Under the pieces are notes generated by a model, which saw nothing but the letters and a program-made list of their open reading frames with translations, was not told where the DNA came from and did no database searches. DNA of 64,000 nt, taken from positions 1,922,001 to 1,986,000 of the forward strand of contig JAJKFH010001548.1 in assembly GCA_023333565.1 (NCBI GenBank), given 5' to 3'. This document shows positions 13,881-24,555 of this stretch, piece after piece (the first letter of the stretch is position 1; the number at the start of each line of letters is the position of its first letter). This DNA comes from Puffinus mauretanicus (Eukaryota > Chordata > Aves > Procellariiformes > Procellariidae). Position numbers and translations under genes: made by a program.

Positions 13881-16800
13881 TAAACAATTGCTGAATAGCT
13901 ATTTCAGTCCCTTTGAGTTTAGCTTTTGAGTGTCCCAACTCCATGCTCACTTTAAGTTTCAGAAGCCAGAAAGGCTGGATTTTTGAAGACTATCCCAGCA
14001 ATGCTCACACATTCATTATCCTCCAGCATGGGTCTATCCTGGCCTGGAATAAATAGGAAGCTTTTGCCCCAAGCAGGTAGTTGGGATCTTAAGCCCACTT
14101 AAACATGTACTTCACTCCCAGACATGCTTAAAATGAAGCACAATCTCAAATGCTTTGCTGAATGAGGGGTGGAGGCTTTCCTCTCTTTAATAATCCCAAA
14201 CACAAATTGTAAGGGTTTACCCACTGGTAAGTTGTGTGGACTAATTAGCTCATCCTTAGGAAGCACTTTAAAGATGAAGAGTCCTGTGCACTCTAATTAT
14301 TATTATTAAATATACCTCCGAGGCAGCAATGTGAAAGGAGAGAATTGTGCACTCTGTCACAAGCTTTTTAACAGACAAAAAGCAATGGCCTAAAACTACA
14401 ACCTAATCTATGCTATGAAACCATACTGGCTGCCAAGAACCATGTGAATAGATATGGATATGATTCTTAACAGTGCTAACACGAGGGCACGGAGGGTCAA
14501 CTTTGTGCAAGGCTGGAGTGAGGGAAGGATATTCACTCGTATTTTGCTCCCAGATAAATGGTGGGATGGAGATTTGTTTCAAAGAGACACAAGCAAGCAG
14601 TAGATCAAAGTCCACCTCACTACAACAGCCATGCCTCCTTCTTAAATAGTGACAAAGGTGGCCTCACTGGAGAATGACTTCTGCAGTTTGGCAACCAGAA
14701 GGGAGAGTGGCTGCAATTAAGGCCTTTGGTGGGGAATTATGAGAGAGAGTCACTCCTCACCAGTCTTCCTCCAATGCTCCTCTGCAGGCAGGGGTAGGCT
14801 GAAAGAAGGAAACTCAGAGTGTTGGATAGGAAGGATATAGCCTTACCGCAAGCGGCTGTTTTTCCAGGCACAACCTTTAGTCTGAAAACAGGTTTGTTCA
14901 TCAGAGTGGTTACAAGCTGCCTGGCCACAGCAAGTAGACAGGCCCCACACACACACCACACATTCTCCCATCGTTCAGTCACCAAGGATTTTCCATCACT
15001 TCTTTGCAGACTTTGTGGGATCTGAACGAAAACCTTTTCGGACAAGTGCAACAACATCAAATCTAAATATGTCCAGGAGAGCAGCGCTACAAATGCACAG
15101 AAATACAGCAAGGCAGAAATATCTGGAAGGGGCACTACTTGCACTTCAGTGAGCAAAAGTTTAATAGCATGACCAGTCAGTCAGAGAGTCAGTGTATCTC
15201 TTGAGGGTGCTTGTTCTTGAGTCCTGAGAAACATCCAGATTTGGGAACTTTCATTCACTTCCCACATATGTCAAATGCATTTGCTTTCTGTGAGTCAGAG
15301 CCTGGGGCTTCACCATCCGCAACTGAATTTCCCTTTGCTGCTGAGTCACTCTGCCCACAGACAGGCTGTGCAGATGCCCTGTGCAGATGCAGGCTGAATG
15401 ATTGTGGGAGTGTGCTGCTGCACCAAACCCTACATTTTCCATACCCTGAGGGCCCAGGAAAGTCACTGCCCTCACTGGCACAACAAACTAACCAGTCACG
15501 GTGCTGGCAATATACAGGGTAGCCGAGAACATGGCTTGTTTCTCTGAAAGTGTCCTGAGCTGCATCAGTGGCCTTCTCATCCATTTCATGGGTACAGTAA
15601 GTCTGACATTCTACCCCTTCTGTGAACAGTATCCATCTTTGTAACAGCCTTTGTAGGGGAAGAGAGAAGCAGTGGATGGGGTTTGGCCCTTCCCATAATG
15701 AAACACTTGACTAAGAGATTTCTGGCAAAGGGCTTATGGCTTCTTCGTCCCAGCCTTGGGCAGGTTGAGTCCAATAACTGCACCAAGTTCAAAGCACAGG
15801 GAGCATGGAGTTGTCACAACCCCAAGAAGCACAGCAGCAAGCACATGCTTTGGAGTATCTGGGGATGCGATGGAGTTAACATGGCTAAAATCACTGGAAA
15901 TTCAGCCCATTGAGTGTAGACAATATTAAGAAAAGAGACTCAGAAGAGAGGGACAGGAGTACTGAACTTTTAACCACTTGCACACTGTCACCGGCCAGGA
16001 AGCAAGTAGGAGTTAATATTATCTAACAGTGATGAATGGTCACTGCGAGTAGTCCTCTACCTCAGTTTGAATCCTGCTCACCTCATAAGCTCTGCAGCTG
16101 TGTCAGAAGACACAAGATCAAATCGCATCAGCTAATTGCTGCCACTGTGGCAAATGGGGTAGGGAGATGGAGCATGAAAATAGCTGCAAATCAATGCAAG
16201 AAAAGGGTGTGGGACACAGCACACTTGGCTACCTTGGTCAGGCTTCCACTTGCAGTGGCAGCAAAGAACCTCACTTTGTGCAGTTACGCCTCAAAATCTC
16301 ATTCAAGCAAGAAAACCGATAACCAGGATGGCTCATTTTGTCTTGCTGCAGGCAGCTTTGTTCTTCCTCTATCTGCTGCTCCTGGTGAGTGGACAACGCT
16401 AGTCTGAAAGTGCTTGGCTGGGATGGGGAGCAGCCACAACACACTTCTTCAGAAACCTAGCTTGGAAACCACTCTCACACGGAAGTGCCAAAGGGTGTGG
16501 GGGTCTAGCAGAGACCTCATGACCACAAATTTATTTACCATGCAGGGCATCAGAAACAGCTTGGTCTTTGACCCATTGTGAGACAATTTGTGTTAAATAC
16601 TTTATTTTTAAGTGAAAGAGGAAAGAGTTTTGGAATAGGGAAAGGAAACAAGATTGGGGGTGAATGTAGCAACCTCGGAAGATAGTGACTTCCAAGCACA
16701 AAGTGCATGGCATGGCTGGTTAAGGAAACCACCCACCTAAAAATCATGTCTCGGAGTCCAACACAATCCATCTCCATTCCATTGCTCTCATCTACTCCTA

Positions 16801-17458
16801 GATCACCTGTGGCCTGAGACCTGACTCCCTACTCCCACCCAAACACTGCAAAAGAGATTGAAAGCTGATCAGAGGCTACAGTTACCAGCTCCCCAGCAGG
16901 GCCAAAGGAGCAGGTCATAAGCATGGATAAGCCTCAGTACCTTCCTTTATTGGGCTGCGCTGGAGTCATCAGGGAATTGTCCCACAAACTGCTGTTATGG
17001 TGGATAACACCAGCAGGCAGCAATGCTTTTCCCTTACCACAACTCCTCGCAGTGCTCCTCTCGCTTGGGAAATCTGCAGCTAAAAGGCTCCACAAGAGAG
17101 AGAGAAGCGTGGTCTAGAGAGGGGAAGGGGCTCTTGTCTCCTTTGGCAAAGCTGTATTGCCAAGAACAGGCCCCTTTTCCCCATCACTTTTGCACTGTGT
17201 GAAGCTGTGTTGATGATTCCCAGTGACAAGCAACTCCTCATCCTTCCACACTGGGGAGCACTGGAAACATGAAAAGAGGGGGAGCTATATCTATTCCATG
17301 CTGATTCAGAGGTCAGCACAACTTAGCAGCACTGGTCAGCATACACACGGGAATTTTCTGCTGGGAAATCCTAAGCTGTTTTGCACGAATGTGTTCTTTT
17401 TACTGATATTTTCATGAAAGAAGTCAAAAGTGCTTTTTGTCATCTGATTTAGTTTTAG

Positions 17459-17553
17459 GTAGTCCTGCGAGGAGCAGGGAGTTGGACTCGATGATCCTTA
17501 TGGGTCCCTTCCCACTTGAGATGATTCTATGATTCTGTGATTCTATGATTCTA
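17459..17553 (+). mobile_element. CR1 LINE 3' end fragment
   Basis: The segment has the CR1 3'-end signature: GAGTTGGACTCGATGATCC, then GGGTCCCTTCCCACTTGAG, then several ATTCTATGATTCT-type octamers. It is a strongly 5'-truncated sense-orientation CR1 insertion with no coding part. Confidence 0.9.
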
Positions 17554-18580
17554 CAAAAAGTGTTTTTTTTACTTTTGGATCAATAAAGATGGAAGGATTT
17601 TGATGAGCTAGAAATGCCTCATTACATCTTTCTTATTTTGGACATTACATCTGTGTTAATACATTATTGTGTTTGCATGTTAAACACATACAGACGTTTC
17701 CTCTTGTTTTGCATTTATTGCAATCAAGTGGTTTTACCGAATCAAAATGAGACAATTTGGTATTCTCAAAGTGATTGCTTCACTCTGGACCTACCTGGTG
17801 CTCACTGGACGGTGTGACCCTGGCAACTGTCACTGGATGTGATCCTAATCCTGGTCTGCAGATTCACTTCTTATCACCACAAATTTGCCTCGTGATGAGG
17901 AGCCTGTCTTGGCTGAATCTGGCTGCCATCTCTGGGTCTGCCCTGTTCACCCCGCCTCACTTGGCACTTGTAGCTGGGTCCCGGCTGACAAGGACCCTGC
18001 TCTGGCAGTTGTGTTTTTGTGCTTGACTCCTGGCTCCCTGACCCTTCAGGAGCCTCTGGCCCCCACTGCACCCTGACAATCTGATTCTTAAGAGATATCC
18101 AGGTTTTGACTTTTTATTTTGATTCAAAATAAAAGCACATTACCAACTGCTGGGATCCCATCTGGGATGGGAATCCTGACAAAGTCCACTTTCACTGTAC
18201 ATGAAAGACGTACCTGAATCCCATTTGGGTAGTTAATACTGTAGCAAAGAACATCTTGTAATGTCCAATGCTCCAGCGACTGGGAAGCTGAAGGTTCGGG
18301 TGGGGGCAGTGCACTGATGTAAAATGGCAGCAGTTTCTCTTGCTCTCTGTTGTGCATCCCGGCCTTCTCAATACCGAAATCTGCCACAGGCTCTTTCACA
18401 GTCTGCTGTCAAAGCTCGTACCCTCTCCCCTTTTTTCAGGAAGAGCCTGCCATGCCCTCTGTAAGGATTGTGTGTCCGTGGCCCAGCTAGGAAAAACGTG
18501 ACGGCAGAGCAGCCAGGCTGACGAGAACAGCCTGTGCTGGGAAAGCATCTCCGCCATGATTTCTAGCTCCAGGACTCACC
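17554..18580. other. non-coding stretch, no gene recognised
   Basis: Mixed sequence with a GC-richer part at about 17.8-18.1 kb. A 91-codon minus-strand frame at 18,124-18,399 has no family I recognise and no good splice sites, so I leave it uncalled. Confidence 0.4.
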
Positions 18581-18930
18581 GAAGTCCGATGGCTAAGTGT
18601 GCTGCACCCAGCTAGGGGCAGATGAGCTTGTGCGTCGAGGATTGTTTCACCCTTGTGCTTACCTCCACCCGGGAGCGGGGCCTCCTCCCGCGCCTTCCTC
18701 CCGCTGCCCCAGCACGGCGGGCTCAGAGAGGGCCTGCCCGGCGCCGCGCGGTGGTCTCGGGAGGGGAGCCCATGCTCAGCCACAACTGCACTGGGTGCCG
18801 GTAGCAGGGGGCTGCAGGGGGTCCTCTGCGAGCGGAGGCCGGGGGCCGCCCTGTGCCAGACACAGCCGGCCCCCGCCGGCGCCCGCCGGCCCCCGGCAGG
18901 GCACAGCTGAGGCTGCCAGCCAAGCAGGTG
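18580..18930. promoter_or_regulatory. orphan CpG-rich patch (possible CpG island)
   Basis: About 350 bp are rich in G, C and CpG, for example GGCGCCGCGCGG near 18,740 and a GC-only run near 18,860-18,900. The flanks are AT-richer. Open frames exist on both strands but only because stop codons are rare in GC-rich DNA. No gene start can be tied to it. It abuts an LTR 3' fragment, so it may be part of that element or an independent regulatory island. Confidence 0.4.
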
Positions 18931-18956
18931 GTGGGAGGGGGTAGAAGAGTCAGGAG

Positions 18957-19230
18957 GGAGGAGTGACTTTGAGCCCAGAAAAAACAGGGAGGGGAAGGTG
19001 TTGGTTTGATTTTTGGTTTTGTTTCTCACTATCTGAATCTATTTTAATTGGTAGTAATCTAATTTTCCCCAAGTTGAGTCTGTTTTGCCTGTGACAGTAA
19101 TTGGTAAGTGATCCCCCTGCCTTTATCTCCACCGACAGGCTTTTCCATCTTACCTTTTCTCCCCATCCTGTTGAGGAGGGGAGTGAGAAGGCGGCGGCGC
19201 GGGCATCTGGCTGCTGGCCAGGGTCAACCC
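18957..19230 (+). mobile_element. LTR 3' fragment of a second avian endogenous retrovirus type
   Basis: From about 18,977 the sequence carries the string GGAGGGGAAGGTGTTGG, then TTTTCCCCAAGTTGAGTC, then GTAATTGGTAAGTGATC, CTTTATCTC and GTTGAGGAGGGGAGTGA. It ends with GGCCAGGGTCAACCCGC followed by TGCA. I recognise this order as the 3' half of a common bird LTR. The 5' boundary and a target-site duplication could not be found, so it is probably truncated. No viral coding sequence adjoins it. Confidence 0.65.
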
Positions 19231-22015
19231 GCTGCAGTAACACACGTCGTTGACCGGTCCCAGACAGGCTATATAGCACGTGGTCAAATTGTCTGCCGCG
19301 TGCTTAACTGTGGCATTAGCGATTAGCAACGTGGCAAAAGCGTGTCCTGCTGCCCGCACCACCCAAGCAGCAGAGCTTGGCCAGGATGCTGTGACTGCTC
19401 AGGCCGTCCCTCTTTATTCCACTCTAGGGCGGGGGCTGAGGTGACTTTGCAGGCACAAACCCACAAGATGGTCTTAAGAGCAAGCTAGACCCATGCTTTA
19501 CTGGCCACATAGACTCGGATGCCCTCAGAGGCCCAGATTGGGGATGCCTGAAGGCCTGAAGGAGCTTGGATTCAAGAGCAGATGTTTTGACTGCCAGGGC
19601 AGTTCCACACGTGGATGTCAGTGAAACCAGAGTAGCACTGCCACTCCTCACTGCTGGAGTTGAATTAGTTCTGAATCCATACATATGCCACAGCTTGGAC
19701 ACCTATCTAGTTTGGGGTGAAGGCGGACAACAGGAGGTATTAAACTTTGAAAACTGTAAGTACTGTAAGTACTGTAAGAAACCACTTTCTGTTTGCATTC
19801 AGGTGATCCAGCTGACCTTGTGGCAACGGGCTGGGCAAATAACAGGACCGTCTATCTTGGCAACACCTCTATCTTGGAGGAACTTCTCTTTGCTTTGAGG
19901 CATATGTGAAACACACCCTAAGGATTAGGGAAGTCACAAGTACTTTAGAGTCTCCTGCAGGACAGTCTGTGATCTATGTCCTTCCATTTCAACACAGTTG
20001 CCTTCTGGTGTTTTCACAAATGACAGCTATAACTTAAATGGGTTTTTGAAAACCACTAATCTTATTTTCAGCCCCGAGATATCTGTTCTCCAAGCCTTCA
20101 AATCCCTAACCCAAGCATGGAGATAGTTTTATGATTTATATATTACTAATATACAGAAAGCTCTTTTTTCACAGTATCTTCTGGTGACTGGACAAAGAGG
20201 CAACTCTAGCATGTAGCCAAGATAATAATTTCTGTCTTTGGCATTTTGAAACTCGGCTGGATGATTATTCTCTGGACTGAATTATATCATTCATTGCACT
20301 GTTGTCTAAGGTAAGTGTATTTTTAAGTCATTGTTTTCCTTATATATATATAGCACTTTGACTCTCAGAAAATGAGACTCTTTCCCCAAGGATACATAAC
20401 ATCTACATTACGAAGATCATGAGCAAGGCATTGAAATCCAACTAAAGCTTGGCAACACTTTGTACATGATGATTTTCTATATACTGCTCTTTAACAGAAC
20501 AACTGTTGATCTAGCCAGTTCCACTTGCCACCAAGTCCATGCAGGTTTTTTGAGCTTACAGTACATATTCTTCCTCTGATAAAACCCGTGCTGAGTTCTC
20601 AGCAGGGTTAGATCCTTTGATCCGGAGGAACCACAGTTCCTCTGTCACGTCGACATCGGCTTAATGTTGCTGCTGTAACTGCTGTTTTTATGACCAACAG
20701 GAGTGGACACTAACTGATGTGACAGGAACGTACATTTGGACCTAAATGGAGTCGTGCTGCAGAGAGCAGTGTAATACCCTGTTCTGATGTTCACATCATG
20801 CTTCCTGTGCAGAAATGGGACTGCCATTTGCATTTAGAGAGCACCCTCTTCTGGGGGCAGCAGTGAAGGCTGCTCCCCTCAATTACAGAAAATCTGTCTC
20901 CTGTGAAGCATCTGCTGAAAAACGGATGTACACCAACAGAGCTGGCTAAACAAAGAAATAAGCACTGCAGCATTCTGAACCACCTCCTAACTTCGCAGCC
21001 AGTAAGACCTAACTGTTCCAGTGGATTTGACTTGGAGTCTTAAAATGGGGTCATGGCCTATGATTATATCGTAGACCCTTTCCTAGACTGGGGAAAACTC
21101 AAGAAGAGACCTGGTAAATCTCTGTTAAACTGTTGCAATTTATATGAATTTCCAAGAAGGTGATATATGTCCACAGAAAACATAGCACCACTTCAATCTA
21201 ATTAAGAAAAATTCCTATGCACCAGCATGCATCCTGCTCACCCCCTCCACTCTATGAATAGCAAAGGTGCATGCAGGAGAACACCTAGACCTTCCTTCCA
21301 CTGCCAGGGTGTCTCCAGCTTCTCATGTGCTTTGTGCCTGAAATGTTTGCAGTGTTTTTTCCTTCTCTTTAGACAAAAACTAATTCACTGTAATTGCATT
21401 GGAATAGAGGGAAGCTACTTGGTGTTTCAATAAAAATAAAGCAGCCTTAAAATGCTATCCTGAACAGAAAAATCATAGTGACAGACAAAACTTAATCAAA
21501 GTTGCAATTAAAATACAGCCTTAATGAAATTTAAATACATAAATGTTATTGTATACAGAAATTTTTACTTACTAAACAAAATAATATTAGCACATCATCC
21601 TGCTATATAAACAATGGGATGTGGTTTTTTTTCATACCTCAACAATATTTGTTATTTCAAAATTAAACATAGGTAACAATTAAGACTATCCAGTTAAAAG
21701 ATAAATATTCCTAGTTTATATCTATGCCTTAAGAAAGTAAATGACATTAAAATTATATTGAGTACTGTCGATTATGTTCTTCCTTTTGAATAGCAAAAAC
21801 CATATAGATATTTTGGCTAATAGCTCGGTGACTTTGTTACATAAAAATCAAGAACTGTTGAAATGTGTTGATCCACTGGAAGTCTCCAATGAAATTTTGA
21901 TCTCACTGAGGTCAAGGCCATTGACTTCAGCAGAGCCAAAAAGGATTTGCTGTTGGAGGGCTCCCTTGCTGCTACCCGAATGCCACAGCAATTCCTGTGA
22001 GCCCGCAAAGCAGGT
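19231..22015. other. non-coding stretch, no gene recognised
   Basis: Mostly AT-rich unique sequence, especially 20.1-21.75 kb. There is a three-copy 9-bp repeat at 19,753-19,779. A minus-strand AATAAAG (plus-strand CTTTATT near 19,410) lies 3.3 kb below the Kv3-like stop codon, too far to claim as its poly(A) signal. No exon is supported. Confidence 0.45.
19753..19779. repeat. 9-bp tandem repeat, three copies
   Basis: The unit ACTGTAAGT is repeated three times, the last copy ending in A instead of T. The units look like splice donors (CTGTAAGT), but nothing suggests they are used. Confidence 0.75.
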
Positions 22016-22019
22016 TATC

Positions 22020-22059
22020 AATATCTTTTCCAACCTAAATGATTCTATGATTCTATGAT
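22020..22059 (+). mobile_element. CR1 LINE 3' tail remnant
   Basis: TATCTTTTCCAACCTAAATG followed by ATTCTATGATTCTATGAT is the extreme 3' end of an avian CR1 element in sense orientation. Only about 40 bp remain. Confidence 0.8.
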
Positions 22060-22670
22060 CAAACAGTGCTGGCTCTCAGGACCACAGATATTCAGTTCAG
22101 CCCGCTGCCGCCTTTACATCAATGTGTGAATGCAGGCAAATCAGATGTACTGGCTTGTTTAGGTAAAATGAGGAAACAGAACACTGTTAAAAAAAGATAT
22201 ATCCATGCCTCCTCCTCCCTGTCAGAGCCAGACTGTGTACAAATCTTCTTTCCCAGCACGCAAAATGAGATTATGATCTGTCAGGTGGTGGAGGGCATAG
22301 CTAGCATCATGGGTTGTATGCCAGCTGAGGGAACATGCTGTGGCCCCAGGTAACGGAACTGGGCTATGTTGTGCACATTCAGGCTATAATGCAGCATCAC
22401 AGCCTGTCTCCAAACAGCTAGATGAGAGAGAGAAACTGTGGCATGTAAAAGAGCATGGGAGGAAGTACAATATGGGAAAGACCCATGGGATTCAACAGGT
22501 CTGATCAGTTGTATATCAAGTACTGCAACATGAGGCCTCACCAATAGTTTGAAATATGCTAAGGCAGCAAGTAAATGCAGTAGGAACTATTTGCACTCCC
22601 TTCCCACCAAAGGGAATAAACCGTGCTGAACGTTTTGCTAAAGGCAAAGGGGAACAGAGGTTCTGAAGTG

Positions 22671-23462
22671 TTAATGTTTCTTGCTTCTTTTCAGCTTCTG
22701 TTTGAAGATAGCAATGTCATAATAGCTTTTAAATTTCACCAGGAAAATGGGTATTGGGATGATAATAGTTAACAGGCCGAATATCGCAGCTAAGGCTGCC
22801 GTCACTTGGCCAACTGTAGTGAGAGGGAGAATATCTCCGTAGCCCACTGTAGTGAGTGTGATCAAAGCCCACCAGAAGCAAACAAGAATGTCAGTGAAGT
22901 GCAGCTCCCCTGTGTAGGAGGGATGGCTACCCAGCAACTCCCCATAGAAAAAGAGAGAGCCAAAGAAGAGGGTCTCAAAGGCCAAAATCATCAGCAGGAT
23001 GCAAATCTCTCTAAGGATAGACTTGAGGGTGTAGCACAGAACCCTGAGGATCAGTGGCGTTTCTATCAGCTTGGATATCTTCAGGAGTTTGAGGAGATAG
23101 ACAATGCGAACAAAGCCCAACCAAAGTCCCAGGCTTGGCTTTCTCTGAATCTGCCCCGCCACAAAGAGTTCAATATAAACTGGGAAGAGGGAGAGGAAGT
23201 CAGCCACATTCAGGGGATTTTGGAAGAACAACTTCTTGTCTGGGCAGAAACAAAATCGCACAGAGAACTCAAAAGTAAACCAGAGGACACAGAAAAGCTC
23301 CAGATGAAGCAAGTAGGCAGCCTGGTGGTAATAGAGTTCACGGTCATCGTGCGAGACCTCAGAAGAGCCAACAGAGGTGAAGAACTCAAATTGTGCCTTG
23401 GTCTCCTCGCAGAATATGATGACAATTCCAATGATGAACAGCAGAGAAACAAAAGCCAAGCA
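22671..23462 (-). CDS. Kv3-like channel, coding exon 2 (S1-S6 and C-terminus)
   Basis: The exon encodes residues 165-427 and ends in TAA. The acceptor is CCCTCTGCAG|TGCTTGG at 23,463. S1 is about 166-182. S2 is about 212-234 and includes the conserved WFTFEF and the following R. S3 is about 247-265 with its conserved Asp. S4 is about 275-295 with R283, Y286, K289, K292 and K295. S5 is about 307-335. The pore has FWWA and TTVGYGD at 368-374, and S6 has PIP at 400-402. The protein stops 13 residues after YYDI with a basic KLKRSKKH tail, far shorter than mammalian Kv3 C-termini. A long open frame on the opposite strand here is only the antisense shadow. Confidence 0.92.
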   Translation of the reverse strand, partial: CLAFVSLLFIIGIVIIFCEETKAQFEFFTSVGSSEVSHDDRELYYHQAAYLLHLELFCVLWFTFEFSVRFCFCPDKKLFFQNPLNVADFLSLFPVYIELFVAGQIQRKPSLGLWLGFVRIVYLLKLLKISKLIETPLILRVLCYTLKSILREICILLMILAFETLFFGSLFFYGELLGSHPSYTGELHFTDILVCFWWALITLTTVGYGDILPLTTVGQVTAALAAIFGLLTIIIPIPIFLVKFKSYYDIAIFKQKLKRSKKH

Positions 23463-24555
23463 CTGCAGAGGGATGAAAGGGCACACATGCAATTAGTCCA
23501 ACAAACAATTATCGTATAACCTCACTGCCCCACCACAACCCCAGGATCCTCTCCACAGGCACAGTACAATCCCAGACTAATCTTTCTCAAATCACCATTG
23601 TTTTGTTCACATGGAGTGCATTTTTCTCCTTCCAGATTTGAAAAATAATAGAGAAGATTGGAGTCAAAGAAAAAAACACCAGAACATCAGAGTTTGTAAG
23701 GAAGGGGAAATGTCTGACAGCTGGAGTAATGTGGACAGACTCGCACTGAGGGCCTCTTCAGCACTAAATACTGGCTCCAGAAATACCACCAGCACAGAAA
23801 ACATCCTCTGCAGCCTCTGACTTGCGTTTGTTGTCCTGCATGCCTGACATTTTAAAGAGGCACAGGGCATGCATTTTATACAGAGAACAGGGACAAGAGG
23901 AGGAGAGAAGAAGGAGGTGTCTGTTAATGAGAAGAGAGAATTTTATCTTCTTTTTTAATCTGGGACTCAAAGCATACTTATCAAAGCTATGAACCCATTA
24001 GCATTTTTCATAGACCCGCTCCAAAGGACACAGGCTGTGTCCATCTCCACATATGGACATTACCTTCGCACTGAAAGAGGAAAAGGGTTTTTCAAATATA
24101 GACCAAATCTTTGGCTGCCACCTGGTTCGCCAGCTGAAATCCCTTCTTTCTGTCTGGACTATGAGGCACTGGTCATCAGTCTGTTCATTTTCATCCCAAA
24201 TGTTAAACTCCTCTGGCTGCACCTCTTTGTTATTCAGCTTCAGCCAGCAGCAGGATGCTAGCTGTGTCTCATTTATTTCCCAGAAAGCCAGCTCTTCTTC
24301 TAAGACTGACCTACAGGTATCAGTCGGGCAGTGGAAATGTTTGGTCCTATAATAGTTCAACACGTAGCTGAAGATCTCAGCACTTCTATCAAAAAAGAAC
24401 TCTTTGGTGGTGGGATCATAGTCGTAGATGCTTGGGGCATGGGGCTCTGTTAGGCTGCAGAGCTTGGTCCCTGGGAAGGTCCGGAGGGTGCTGCTGTATG
24501 TCTCATATCTGACTCCCCCAATATTCAGGATGATTTTTTCCTTGGAGCCTTCCAT
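22671..24555 (-). CDS. Kv3 (Shaw)-family voltage-gated potassium channel subunit, gene span
   Basis: Two coding exons (24,555-24,064 and 23,462-22,671) join in phase 0 to give 427 residues. In order these are an N-terminal T1 tetramerisation domain (about 6-105), a short linker, and six membrane helices S1-S6 (about 166-405) with a pore loop. T1 carries the Shaw-type zinc motif H75-C81-C102-C103. The filter TTVGYGD is at 368-374. The linker block W(Q)PKIWSIFE and the tail YYDIAIFKQKL resemble Kv3.1-Kv3.4, so the family call is firm. The product should assemble as a tetramer in the plasma membrane and pass K+. Oddities are an S4 with one Arg and three Lys in a 3-residue register and a Tyr at an Arg position, PIP in place of PVP in S6, and a very short C-terminus. 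I cannot assign it to KCNC1-4. It may be a separate lineage or a lineage-specific paralogue. The channel is divergent but shows no frameshift or stop, so it looks functional. Confidence 0.9.
23463..24063 (-). other. intron of the Kv3-like channel gene
   Basis: A 601-bp phase-0 intron with GT (AAG|GTAATG) and AG (CTCTGCAG) ends, placed exactly between the T1 domain and S1. I saw nothing else in it. Confidence 0.85.
24064..24555 (-). CDS. Kv3-like channel, coding exon 1 (T1 domain)
   Basis: The exon encodes residues 1-164. The start is the ATG at 24,555 (MEGSKEK...), the first ATG before the conserved NIGG and TLRTFPGT blocks. On the minus strand the bases just before it, CTCCTCCCTCACAG, form a pyrimidine tract plus AG. 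The exon may therefore begin right at the ATG, with a 5' non-coding exon further upstream. The T1 motifs are NIGGVR (11-16), FFFDR (53-57), LNYYRT (66-71), EEELAFW (86-92) and the zinc ligands H75, C81, C102, C103. The exon ends at AAG|GTAATG, immediately before S1, as the family alignment predicts. Confidence 0.9.

Larger units (their letters stand above)
8555..17458. other. non-coding stretch, no gene recognised
   Basis: No supported exon. The longest open frames (for example about 139 codons near 14.7-15.2 kb) are undirected and have an open frame on the opposite strand too. Small tandem repeats occur at 13,382-13,420 and 13,824-13,880. The rest is unique sequence of moderate GC. Confidence 0.5.

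Noticed and set aside
18487..19029. Minus-strand open frame of 180 codons
   Set aside because: It covers the GC-rich patch and runs into the LTR fragment. Its composition reflects base content, not a protein family.
22806..23519. Plus-strand open frame of 237 codons
   Set aside because: It is the antisense shadow of the conserved Kv3-like exon 2. The minus strand carries the family motifs.
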